Of a stretch of 6,074 nt of DNA, positions 1-5,694 are shown in pieces (the stretch's first letter is position 1; each line of letters starts with the position of its first letter). The DNA is from C7867-006 sp035438705 (GTDB lineage Bacteria; Patescibacteriota; Minisyncoccia; Phycocordibacterales; DATDWN01): positions 1-6,074 of the forward strand of contig DAORIV010000020.1 in the NCBI GenBank assembly GCA_035438705.1, in the 5' to 3' direction. The notes beneath the pieces are model-generated. The model ran no database searches. It saw nothing but the letters and a program-made list of their open reading frames with translations, and was not told the origin of the DNA. The translations under genes and the position numbers were made by a program.

Positions 1-51
1 GGTATGTATTAAAAAAAATTTTGAAAAAATTTTTACTCCAAATATTTTTAG

Positions 52-60
52 TTATCCACA
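52..60 (+). promoter_or_regulatory. Perfect DnaA-box nonamer
   Basis: The nonamer TTATCCACA is identical to the high-affinity bacterial DnaA box. It lies in a very A+T-rich stretch (about 1-110) that holds no recognisable gene. One box alone does not make an origin, but a box beside A/T tracts at a window edge could belong to oriC or to an autoregulated promoter. No second perfect box is visible; a one-mismatch copy on the other strand lies far away at 5315-5323. The motif is seen directly; its function is inference. Confidence 0.4.
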
Positions 61-100
61 CTTTTTTGTAAAAAAAATCACAAATAAAATTTCTATGTAA

Positions 101-106
101 TATAAT
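101..106 (+). promoter_or_regulatory. Putative -10 element for the short leader transcript
   Basis: A perfect TATAAT, preceded by a TG two bases further upstream than the extended -10 ideal. No good -35 is visible at 16-18 bp. A start near 113 would give an RNA covering the lysine-rich ORF and ending at the terminator at 289-323. A nine-codon ORF (ATG 123 to TAA 152) would be the first reading frame on that RNA, with no further support. The local sequence is nearly symmetrical, so leftward transcription is also possible. Confidence 0.4.
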
Positions 107-188
107 TATTTCAGGTCGGACAATGTTAATCATTGCAAACTTTAAAAAATAATTTAAATTACTTCTTACCAAGTAATAAAAAAATATC

Positions 189-251
189 ATGGCAGCAAAA
201 AAGAAAAAAGCAGCAAAGAAGAAGAAAGCTTCTAAAAAGAAGAGAGCTTAG
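189..251 (+). CDS. 20-residue lysine/alanine-rich peptide
   Basis: A 20-codon ORF from ATG 189 to TAG 251. Eleven residues are Lys and one is Arg; the rest are Ala, one Ser and the initiator Met, with no acidic or hydrophobic residue. Three lysine runs are separated by AA or AS, resembling the AAKKK repeats of histone-H1-like tails. Stop codons lie just upstream in frame (174-179), so this ATG is the only plausible start. No Shine-Dalgarno sequence is present. It sits between a TATAAT at 101-106 and a strong terminator at 289-323, so it looks like its own transcription unit ahead of secA. It could be a tiny nucleic-acid-binding peptide or a leader peptide; poly-lysine codons can slow ribosomes. 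Such a biased ORF can also occur by chance in A-rich DNA. Confidence 0.5.
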   Translation: MAAKKKKAAKKKKASKKKRA

Positions 252-261
252 TCTTTGTTCA

Positions 262-286
262 AACTTTAGTCAATTTGACAAAAGTT
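262..286 (+). other. Symmetrical hairpin before the terminator
   Basis: AACTTT (262-267) pairs with AAAGTT (281-286). After an A/A mismatch, GTCA (269-272) pairs with TGAC (276-279) around a 3-nt loop. It lies between the stop of the lysine-rich ORF and the terminator hairpin starting at 289. It could be an extra 3'-end stem or part of an attenuator. The structure is seen by eye; no role is proven. Confidence 0.4.
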
Positions 287-288
287 AC

Positions 289-323
289 AAAAATCCGCCA
301 ATTAGGCGGATTTTTGCTTTTTT
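289..323 (+). terminator. Rho-independent terminator upstream of secA
   Basis: An 11-bp perfect stem: 289-299 (AAAAATCCGCC) pairs with 305-315 around a 5-nt loop (AATTA), with a GC-rich core and a T-rich tail to 323. It ends the transcript carrying the lysine-rich ORF and separates it from the secA promoter that begins 2 nt later. Confidence 0.9.
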
Positions 324-324
324 A

Positions 325-333
325 TGTTATAAT
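325..333 (+). promoter_or_regulatory. Extended -10 promoter of secA
   Basis: A perfect extended -10 (TG-T-TATAAT). No -35 consensus is possible at 17 bp, because that position falls inside the terminator stem; an extended -10 can work without one. The expected start is near 340, about 6 nt before the secA ATG, so the mRNA would be almost leaderless. Confidence 0.65.
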
Positions 334-345
334 CGTGCTTGTATT

Positions 346-2841
346 ATGTCTATACTAAATAAGATATTTGGAACAGAATCAGATAGGATATTAAAGGAAT
401 TGAGGCCTTTAGTTGATAAAATTAACTCTAATGAAGAGGTTGTTTCTTCGTTATCAGACTCTGAGTTAAAAGATAAAACTTTAGAATTTAAAAACCGATT
501 GAAGGAGGGTGAGACTTTGGATGATATTTTACCTGAAGCTTTTGCTGTGGTGAGAGAGGCTTCAAAAAGATGTAGAAAGGAAAGACACTTTGATGTCCAA
601 TTGATAGGGGGTATTGTTTTGCATAGAGGTAATATAGCTGAAATGAGAACTGGAGAAGGTAAAACATTGGTAGCAACTTTACCCGCTTACTTAAATTCAC
701 TTACAGGAAAAGGAGTTCACGTGGTGACTGTTAATGATTATCTATCAAGACGTGATGCGGTTTGGATGGGAGAAATATATTCTTTCTTGGGAGTTTCAGT
801 GGGTGTTATAAATAGCAATGAATCTTTTTTGTATGATCCAACACACAAAGAATTAGATGAAAAAAGAGATGAGGTCGCTTCTTTTAAGATTGTTAACGAA
901 TTTTTAAGACCAGTGTCTAGAAGAGAGGCTTATGAAGCTGATATTACTTATGGAACTAATAATGAATTTGGATTTGATTATTTGAGAGATAATCTTGAAG
1001 TTGAAGCGCAAAATTTGAGACAAAGAATTCCAAACTACGCCGTGGTAGATGAAATTGATTCTATCCTAATTGATGAGGCGAGGACTCCTCTTATTATTTC
1101 TTCTGCTACAACAGAATCTGAAGATCTATATAATACTTTTGCTAAGATATCAAAGAATTTAGAAAAAGGAGATCACTATACAGTAGATGAAAAATTTAAA
1201 ACTATATCTCTAACAGACTCAGGTATTACAAAAGCTGAAGAGCTTTTGGGTATAGACAATATATATACAGAGAAAGGAATCAAATATGTTCATCATCTTG
1301 AAACAGCAGTAAGAGCTAGGGCTTTGTTTAATAAAGATAAAGAATATGTAGTTAAAGATGGTGAAGTGGTTATTGTAGATGAATTTACTGGAAGACTACA
1401 ACCAGGTAGACGCTGGTCAGAAGGTCTTCATCAAGCAATAGAGGCAAAAGAAGGGGTGAGTGTTCAAAGGGAGTCAAAAACAATGGCCTCAATTACCTTC
1501 CAGAATTATTTCAGACTTTACGAAAAGCTTTCAGGAATGACAGGTACTGCCGAAACCTCTTCTGAAGAGTTTTACAAGGTGTATGGTTTAAATGTGGTTA
1601 CTATTCCTACAAATAAAATATCACAGAGAAAAGATCATAACGATCTTATTTTCCAAACAGAAACTGGTAAATTTAAGGCATTAAGTAAGGAAGTTAAAAC
1701 AAGACATATGAAGGGCCAGCCTGTGCTTATCGGTACTGTTTCTATCGAAAAAAATGAATTACTTTCTGAGTATCTTAAAATTGAAGGTATACCTCATGAA
1801 ATACTTAATGCAAAAAACCACGGCAGGGAAGGGGAAATAATCGCTCAAGCTGGAAGAGTGGGTGCTGTTACTATTGCTACAAATATGGCAGGTAGAGGTG
1901 TTGACGTTAAGCTTGGTGGTAATCCAGGTACAAAAGAAGATTATGAAAAAGTAAAAGATTTAGGAGGTTTATTCGTACTTGGAACCGAAAGACATGATGC
2001 AAGAAGAATAGACAATCAGTTGCGTGGAAGATCTGGAAGACAGGGAGATCCTGGAGAAACAGTTTTCTTTGTATCTCTAGAAGACCATCTAATGAAAGTG
2101 TTCGGTGGTGATTCCATAAAAAGCATGATGGGTAAACTTGGTATAAAGGAAGATGAGCCTATTGAAAATAGACTCATAACCAAGTCTCTTGAAAGTGCTC
2201 AGCAAAAAATAGAAGGATTTAACTTTGATGCTAGAAAGCATGTATTGGAGTTTGATGATGTTTTGAATTTTCAGAGAAAAATAATGTATAGTAGAAGAAG
2301 AGTAATTTTGCTTGGAGATAAAGAGATTGTTAAAGGATACATTCAGGGATTGTATGATGGTTTGCTTCCGGAAATGAAGGAGCAAGTTGAAAATAAGATT
2401 CAAAATATGGATGAAAGTTATTTTAGAAACTTAAAGGCAGTTATTTTGCAAACTACTGATATGTTTTGGGTTGAGCATTTGGAGGTTATGGATTATATGC
2501 GTTCAAGTGTTAATTTGCGTGCATACGGACAAAGAGATCCACTAGTTGAATATAAACGAGAAGGTCTTACTTTGTTTAAGAATATGGAAAGATCTATAGG
2601 CGAAGAAATCATTAAACTTATTCCACAAATAAAAGATGAAAAAGGTTTTTACAAAGAGACCGTTAAATTAACAGAAGCTAGGGAAGAGGATTTAAGTAGC
2701 AAAGTAGTTTCAATCTCGTCATCAACGGTGGGTGGTGAAAAAGTTGGTAGAAATGATCCTTGTCCGTGTGGTTCAGGTAAAAAATATAAAGCCTGTGGCT
2801 TAATTAATAGCGAAGAACACCTGAAAAATCTTAATAAATAG
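346..2841 (+). CDS. secA: SecA preprotein translocase ATPase
   Basis: ATP-driven motor that pushes unfolded secretory proteins through SecYEG at the inner face of the membrane. The product is 831 aa from ATG 346; the frame is open upstream to 133, but that stretch runs through the terminator and is not SecA-like. Visible motifs: Walker A GEGKT (103-107), Walker B VVDEID (233-238), VDEFTGR (344-350), SGMTGTA (396-402), TNMAGRG (512-518), the helicase arginine motif RGRSGRQGDPG (560-570), a scaffold segment with FDDVLNFQR (636-644), FWVEHLEVMD (707-716) and a C-terminal CPCGSGKKYKAC tail (806-817). NBD1 carries an extra segment (about 156-191) before REAYEADITYGT. The helical wing region (about 648-708) is much shorter than in E. 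coli SecA. The zinc tail has Gly where the fourth Cys/His ligand normally follows the third Cys. The stop is TAG. It has its own promoter. Confidence 0.98.
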   Translation: MSILNKIFGTESDRILKELRPLVDKINSNEEVVSSLSDSELKDKTLEFKNRLKEGETLDDILPEAFAVVREASKRCRKERHFDVQLIGGIVLHRGNIAEMRTGEGKTLVATLPAYLNSLTGKGVHVVTVNDYLSRRDAVWMGEIYSFLGVSVGVINSNESFLYDPTHKELDEKRDEVASFKIVNEFLRPVSRREAYEADITYGTNNEFGFDYLRDNLEVEAQNLRQRIPNYAVVDEIDSILIDEARTPLIISSATTESEDLYNTFAKISKNLEKGDHYTVDEKFKTISLTDSGITKAEELLGIDNIYTEKGIKYVHHLETAVRARALFNKDKEYVVKDGEVVIVDEFTGRLQPGRRWSEGLHQAIEAKEGVSVQRESKTMASITFQNYFRLYEKLSGMTGTAETSSEEFYKVYGLNVVTIPTNKISQRKDHNDLIFQTETGKFKALSKEVKTRHMKGQPVLIGTVSIEKNELLSEYLKIEGIPHEILNAKNHGREGEIIAQAGRVGAVTIATNMAGRGVDVKLGGNPGTKEDYEKVKDLGGLFVLGTERHDARRIDNQLRGRSGRQGDPGETVFFVSLEDHLMKVFGGDSIKSMMGKLGIKEDEPIENRLITKSLESAQQKIEGFNFDARKHVLEFDDVLNFQRKIMYSRRRVILLGDKEIVKGYIQGLYDGLLPEMKEQVENKIQNMDESYFRNLKAVILQTTDMFWVEHLEVMDYMRSSVNLRAYGQRDPLVEYKREGLTLFKNMERSIGEEIIKLIPQIKDEKGFYKETVKLTEAREEDLSSKVVSISSSTVGGEKVGRNDPCPCGSGKKYKACGLINSEEHLKNLNK

Positions 2842-2866
2842 ACTGTTGGAATACTTGGCCTGTTTA

Positions 2867-2875
2867 TGGTACAGT
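2867..2875 (+). promoter_or_regulatory. Possible extended -10 for the thioredoxin-dsbB-MYG1 unit
   Basis: TG-G-TACAGT lies 18 bp after a TTGGAA (2846-2851) just past the secA stop, giving a start near 2882 and a leader of about 18 nt. A second candidate is TATAGT at 2881-2886, 13 nt before the ATG at 2900. No terminator is visible between secA and this point, so read-through from secA is also likely. Confidence 0.35.
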
Positions 2876-2899
2876 TTTTCTATAGTTAAATACAAAAAT

Positions 2900-3289
2900 A
2901 TGAAAAAATACGGATACATTTTAATAGCAGTTGTATTATTAGCAGGAATCGTTTATTTAGTAAAAACTCCTGGTAAGCCGGGTGTTTATGATAATTTTGC
3001 CCAATGTATAAAAGATAAGGGGGCAGTTTTTTACGGTGCTTTTTGGTGTCCACATTGTCAATCACAAAAATCTAAGTTTGGTAAATCCGCAAAACTTCTT
3101 CCTTATGTAGAGTGTTCTACACCAGACTCAAAAGGTCAAACACAAATATGTAAGGATGTCGGAATTACAACATATCCAACTTGGCATTTTACTAACGATG
3201 TTTCTACAACTACTAAGGTAATAACAGGTGATATGGAACTTTCTGATCTATCTAGAGAGACAAACTGCCCACTTCCAGAAATACAATAA
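2900..3289 (+). CDS. Membrane-anchored thioredoxin-fold oxidoreductase (VKOR-associated type)
   Basis: A 129-aa protein with an N-terminal signal anchor (about residues 5-21, after MKK) and a thioredoxin-like domain facing outside the membrane. The active site is FWCPHC (C50, C53), with the cis-proline at YPT (P93). The text around it (FYGAFWCPHCQSQKSKFG, the YVEC segment, the GITTYPTW segment) resembles the thioredoxin domain fused to, or paired with, VKOR-type enzymes in cyanobacteria and plants. Four further Cys (36, 72, 84, 123) could make structural disulfides. The ATG at 2900 is chosen over earlier in-frame codons because it places the positive residues and helix correctly. It likely acts as the DsbA-like donor reoxidised by the DsbB encoded 5 nt downstream. 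The CPHC dipeptide matches that of E. coli DsbA, which favours an oxidase role. Confidence 0.88.
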   Translation: MKKYGYILIAVVLLAGIVYLVKTPGKPGVYDNFAQCIKDKGAVFYGAFWCPHCQSQKSKFGKSAKLLPYVECSTPDSKGQTQICKDVGITTYPTWHFTNDVSTTTKVITGDMELSDLSRETNCPLPEIQ

Positions 3290-3294
3290 ATTCT

Positions 3295-3834
3295 ATGATT
3301 CAACAAAACATAACAAATGTTGTGTCGACTTTCACTCTTATTTCACACTTTATATTTGTTTTGTTAATGGTATTGTATTTTTTTGACAAAAGTTTCAGTG
3401 AAAAAATTTCTACATTTGTTAATAAATACATACTTCATATTTTATTTCTTATTTCATTTTCTGCGTTGGTGGGAAGTTTGGTATATTCAAATGTAGTAGG
3501 TTTTCCTCCATGTGAACTATGTTGGATACAAAGAATTCTAGTATATCCTCAAGCTCTTCTTTTACTTATGGCAATATGGAAGCAAGATAAGGGTATGGTT
3601 TCATATTTATTACCCTTATCAATACTTGGTGCGGTAGTTTCTTTGTACCATTCTATGACTCATTTTGGCCTCGGTGACGGAGTTTTAGCGTGCACCTCAG
3701 CATTAGGGGATTGTGGAAAATTGTACGTGTTTGAATACGGATACATAACTATACCCTTTATGGCATTTACTATTTTTGCTTATCTTTTGTTGGCAAGCTT
3801 TATCTACTTCAAATCTACAAAAAAATTAATATAA
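3295..3834 (+). CDS. Disulfide bond formation protein, DsbB/BdbC family
   Basis: A 179-aa polytopic membrane protein that would pass electrons from the extracytoplasmic thioredoxin to quinone. Hydrophobic segments lie at about 12-30, 45-65, 78-94, 103-119 and 149-171. The first redox pair is PCELCWIQR (C73, C76), the family hallmark; the second is C133 and C140 in the loop before the last helix, followed by the usual aromatic and proline run. Family members usually have four helices, so the first helix here looks like an N-terminal extension. It starts 5 nt after the thioredoxin stop and ends 1 nt before the MYG1 start, so the three genes are almost certainly one operon. Start ATG 3295 has no Shine-Dalgarno sequence; re-initiation is likely. 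Confidence 0.93.
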   Translation: MIQQNITNVVSTFTLISHFIFVLLMVLYFFDKSFSEKISTFVNKYILHILFLISFSALVGSLVYSNVVGFPPCELCWIQRILVYPQALLLLMAIWKQDKGMVSYLLPLSILGAVVSLYHSMTHFGLGDGVLACTSALGDCGKLYVFEYGYITIPFMAFTIFAYLLLASFIYFKSTKKLI

Positions 3835-3835
3835 A

Positions 3836-4726
3836 ATGTCGAAAATAAAGATAGTTACACATAGTTCTAAATTCCATACAGATGATATATTTGCCGTGGC
3901 AACTTTAATGCTTGTACTTGGTGATGAAAATATTGAAGTTATACGTTCCAGAGATATGGATATAATTAAAACAGGAGATTATGTTGTTGATGTGGGTGAA
4001 GTTTATGATCCAACAATAAATAGATTTGATCATCACCAAGGAGGGGGTGCTGGTAAGCGCGAAAATGGTATTCCTTACGCATCTTTTGGGTTAGTATGGA
4101 AACACTTTGGAAGTAAGTTGTGTGTAAATGAAAATATTGCGAGAAAGATAGATGAATCAATAGTGCAACCTATTGATGCAAATGATAATGGCTTTCAGTT
4201 TTTAGAATCAAAAGTGCCTAACTTATACCCTTTGGATTCAGGATTTGTCACATATATTTTTAGTCCTACATGGAAAGAGGATGATGTAAATATTAATGAG
4301 GTTTTTATGCAGATGGTCTCATACGCTAAAGTGTTTCTGAAAAGAGCAATTTTGGTTAAAACTCATACAAATGAGGCTGAATCTTTTGTGCTTGAAGCTT
4401 ATAATAATGCTGTAGATAAGAGAATAATTGAATTAGACGAAAGGTATCCTTGGGAAAAAGTTTTATCGGGATTTCCTGAGCCGGTATATGTGATATACAA
4501 AAAAAGAATTGATAATAATTGGTCCATTAAATGTGTTCCAAAAGATTTTTTTACTTATGAAAATAGAAAAAAACTACCTGAATCTTGGGGTGGTAAAAGT
4601 GGGGAAGAGTTAACAAAGGTAACTGGGGTGGAAGGTTCAGTGTTTTGTCACAATGCAAGATTTATGGCAGTAAATAAAACCAAAGAGGGTATACTTAAAA
4701 TGGCTGAAATTGCATTAAATAACTAG
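3836..4726 (+). CDS. MYG1/UPF0160 family metal-dependent hydrolase
   Basis: A 296-aa cytosolic protein, full length for the family and without membrane segments. Diagnostic motifs: THSSKFHTDD (8-17), VVDVGEVYDP (50-59), RFDHHQ (63-68, the DHH signature), PIDANDNG (112-119) and, near the C-terminus, SWGGKSGEEL (250-259) and FCHNARFMA (270-278). The aspartates and histidines of the first motifs are the expected metal ligands of the DHH-like phosphoesterase fold. Human MYG1 is reported as a 3'-5' RNA exonuclease; the bacterial role is not established. The start lies 1 nt after the dsbB stop, so it is translationally coupled to the redox genes, an unexpected partnership. The stop is TAG. Confidence 0.93.
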   Translation: MSKIKIVTHSSKFHTDDIFAVATLMLVLGDENIEVIRSRDMDIIKTGDYVVDVGEVYDPTINRFDHHQGGGAGKRENGIPYASFGLVWKHFGSKLCVNENIARKIDESIVQPIDANDNGFQFLESKVPNLYPLDSGFVTYIFSPTWKEDDVNINEVFMQMVSYAKVFLKRAILVKTHTNEAESFVLEAYNNAVDKRIIELDERYPWEKVLSGFPEPVYVIYKKRIDNNWSIKCVPKDFFTYENRKKLPESWGGKSGEELTKVTGVEGSVFCHNARFMAVNKTKEGILKMAEIALNN

Positions 4727-4769
4727 TTAAATAAATTTTCAGCCTTCAGTTTTGTCCAATGTGGAAGTT

Positions 4770-4880
4770 TTAGTAAAAGATACCTGGGATGTATGCCAGC
4801 ACCATACTAATTATAATTATGACACAAGCAGCTATCCATATTGCTTTGAAAGCTTTTTTGTTTTTTTGTTGAAATAACAT
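4770..4880 (-). CDS. 36-residue single-helix membrane microprotein
   Basis: On the minus strand, ATG at 4880 to TAA at 4770 encodes 36 aa. A basic, polar start (QQKNKKAFK, residues 4-12) is followed by one hydrophobic helix (about 13-31, AIWIAACVIIIISMVLAYI) and a short tail PGIFY. Positive residues lie on the N-terminal side, predicting N-in, C-out topology. Support for a real gene: a TG-G-TATATT extended -10 on the minus strand (4890-4898) lies exactly 9 nt before the ATG, the same geometry as the divergent neighbour. The Lys-rich start, helix with a Ser-Met turn and Y-x-P-G-x-F ending resemble small proteins I recall from CPR genomes, from memory only. Function unknown. It converges on the MYG1 gene. 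Confidence 0.65.
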   Translation of the reverse strand: MLFQQKNKKAFKAIWIAACVIIIISMVLAYIPGIFY

Positions 4881-4889
4881 GATAGTTAG

Positions 4890-4898
4890 AATATACCA
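4890..4898 (-). promoter_or_regulatory. Extended -10 for the microprotein
   Basis: Read on the minus strand this is TG-G-TATATT, with TTCCCA (4/6 match to TTGACA) 17 bp upstream. The predicted start near 4883 is about 3 nt before the ATG at 4880, so the mRNA would be leaderless or nearly so. Confidence 0.5.
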
Positions 4899-4922
4899 GA
4901 AACATGAAATTATGGGAAATTT

Positions 4923-4931
4923 TGATATAAT
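4923..4931 (+). promoter_or_regulatory. Extended -10 for the septum formation initiator gene
   Basis: A perfect extended -10 (TG-A-TATAAT) with 9 nt between its last base and the ATG at 4941. The predicted start is near 4938, giving a leaderless or nearly leaderless mRNA. No convincing -35 is seen. It is divergent from the microprotein promoter, with both packed into 4881-4940. Confidence 0.65.
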
Positions 4932-4940
4932 TTGACCACA

Positions 4941-5315
4941 ATGTTAGATATTCAACAAAAACGTCGATTTAGAAACTTTGTATACAATAGGGTCACTTTA
5001 GGTTTTTTACTTGTGATAGTTTTGCTGGCCCTACATTCCACCTGGAGAGTGTATCTAAAAAAAAGAGAAAGTGTGGAAATGATGGAGTCTTCATATCTAA
5101 GATTATCAGAATTAGAAAAAAGGGATATGGATTTGGAGTTAAAAATCAATAAATTAAATACAGTTTCTGGGTTAGAAGAAGAGATTAGGTCAAAGTTCAG
5201 TGTGGCAAAAGATAATGAAAATACTGTTATTATAGTTAGAGAAGAAGGTGCAAGCTCTTCAGAAATTGTTGAGAAGGAGAGTTTTTGGTCAAAAATTAAG
5301 AGTCTATTTAGGTAA
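4941..5315 (+). CDS. Septum formation initiator family protein (FtsB/DivIC-like)
   Basis: A 124-aa bitopic membrane protein, in this family a divisome linker that works with FtsL and FtsQ/DivIB. A basic N-terminus (KRRFRNFVYNR, 7-17) precedes one transmembrane helix (about 18-33). A charged coiled coil follows (about 40-73, Leu/Met heptads, many Glu/Lys), then the family segment GLEEEIRSKFSVAKDNENTV (77-96). The tail (100-124) is acidic then basic and amphipathic. A TTG at 4932 is in frame, but it lies within 1 nt of the -10 element and would precede the expected transcript start, so ATG 4941 is preferred. No other division gene is in view. Assignment to the FtsB versus DivIC branch cannot be made by eye. 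Confidence 0.85.
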   Translation: MLDIQQKRRFRNFVYNRVTLGFLLVIVLLALHSTWRVYLKKRESVEMMESSYLRLSELEKRDMDLELKINKLNTVSGLEEEIRSKFSVAKDNENTVIIVREEGASSSEIVEKESFWSKIKSLFR

Positions 5316-5327
5316 GTGGATAACTTC

Positions 5328-5356
5328 TTGTTACATATAGGTCTATGCTATATACT
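5328..5356 (+). promoter_or_regulatory. Promoter of the glutaredoxin gene
   Basis: TTGTTA (5328-5333), a 17-bp spacer and TATACT (5351-5356); the expected start is near 5363, giving a 25-nt A-rich leader without Shine-Dalgarno. GTCTA (5341-5345) and TAGAC (5360-5364) form a small inverted repeat around the -10, a weak operator candidate. Confidence 0.6.
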
Positions 5357-5387
5357 ACTTAGACTTAATAATAAGAATAAATAAAAT

Positions 5388-5645
5388 ATGAAAAAAGTAA
5401 CTATATATTCAACACCAACTTGTCATTTTTGTAATATGGCTAAAGAGTATTTTGATGCAAACGGAGTTACTTATGAATCATTTGATGTTTCCGTAGATTC
5501 TAATAAAAGAGCTGAAATGATGGAGAAGACTGGACAATTGGGTGTTCCAGTCATTGAGATTGAAGATAAGATAGTTATAGGTTTCAATAAGCCAAAATTA
5601 GCTGAGTTGTTAGGATTGGGAGGGGCAGATCCTCTTGCCGCTTAG
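5388..5645 (+). CDS. Glutaredoxin-like protein (YruB/NrdH type)
   Basis: An 85-aa cytosolic thioredoxin-fold protein. The N-terminal KKVTIYSTPTCHFC carries the dithiol active site C12-H-F-C15; the cis-proline is in GVPV (P54), followed by VIGFNKPKLAELLG (63-76), the usual end of YruB-type glutaredoxins and NrdH redoxins. No signal or membrane helix, so it should work on cytosolic disulfides; ribonucleotide reductase is a possible partner, but no nrd gene is visible here. The last residues (GGADPLAA) are a flexible extension. It is a single-gene unit with its own promoter (5328-5356) and a strong terminator (5665-5694). The stop is TAG. Confidence 0.92.
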   Translation: MKKVTIYSTPTCHFCNMAKEYFDANGVTYESFDVSVDSNKRAEMMEKTGQLGVPVIEIEDKIVIGFNKPKLAELLGLGGADPLAA

Positions 5646-5664
5646 TTTTGTTAAGAGTCTATAT

Positions 5665-5694
5665 TTTAAAAACACCCCAAAGGGTGTTTTTAAA
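5665..5694. terminator. Bidirectional rho-independent terminator
   Basis: A 13-bp perfect stem: 5665-5677 pairs with 5682-5694 around the loop CAAA, with A/T runs on both sides (TTTAAAAACACCC / GGGTGTTTTTAAA). It ends the glutaredoxin transcript on the plus strand and can end leftward transcription through the folded element at 5701-5811. Confidence 0.9.

Noticed and set aside
11..34. Terminator of an upstream gene formed by A/T runs
   Set aside because: The only pairing is a 7-bp all-A/T stem without a GC core; such runs are expected by chance here.
275..333. TTGACA at 275-280 as the -35 of the secA promoter
   Set aside because: It is 47 bp from the TATAAT at 328, far too distant, and lies inside a hairpin.
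133..345. N-terminal extension of SecA in the same frame back to a TTG at 133
   Set aside because: It runs through the lysine-rich ORF region in another frame, a strong terminator and the secA promoter, and is unlike SecA. The family start MSILNKIFG lies at 346.
2846..2899. Longer start of the thioredoxin gene
   Set aside because: The added 18 residues would bury the signal anchor's basic start and overlap the likely promoter; ATG 2900 gives a standard MKK-helix beginning.
4932..4940. TTG start for the septum formation initiator protein
   Set aside because: It directly abuts the -10 element, before the predicted transcript start; ATG 4941 fits.
5315..5323. Second DnaA box on the minus strand (one mismatch)
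   Set aside because: Isolated near-match just after a stop codon, without an AT-rich unwinding region or other boxes.
346..5645. Recoded UGA (glycine) as in some CPR lineages
   Set aside because: All genes use ordinary GGN glycine codons and contain no in-frame TGA.
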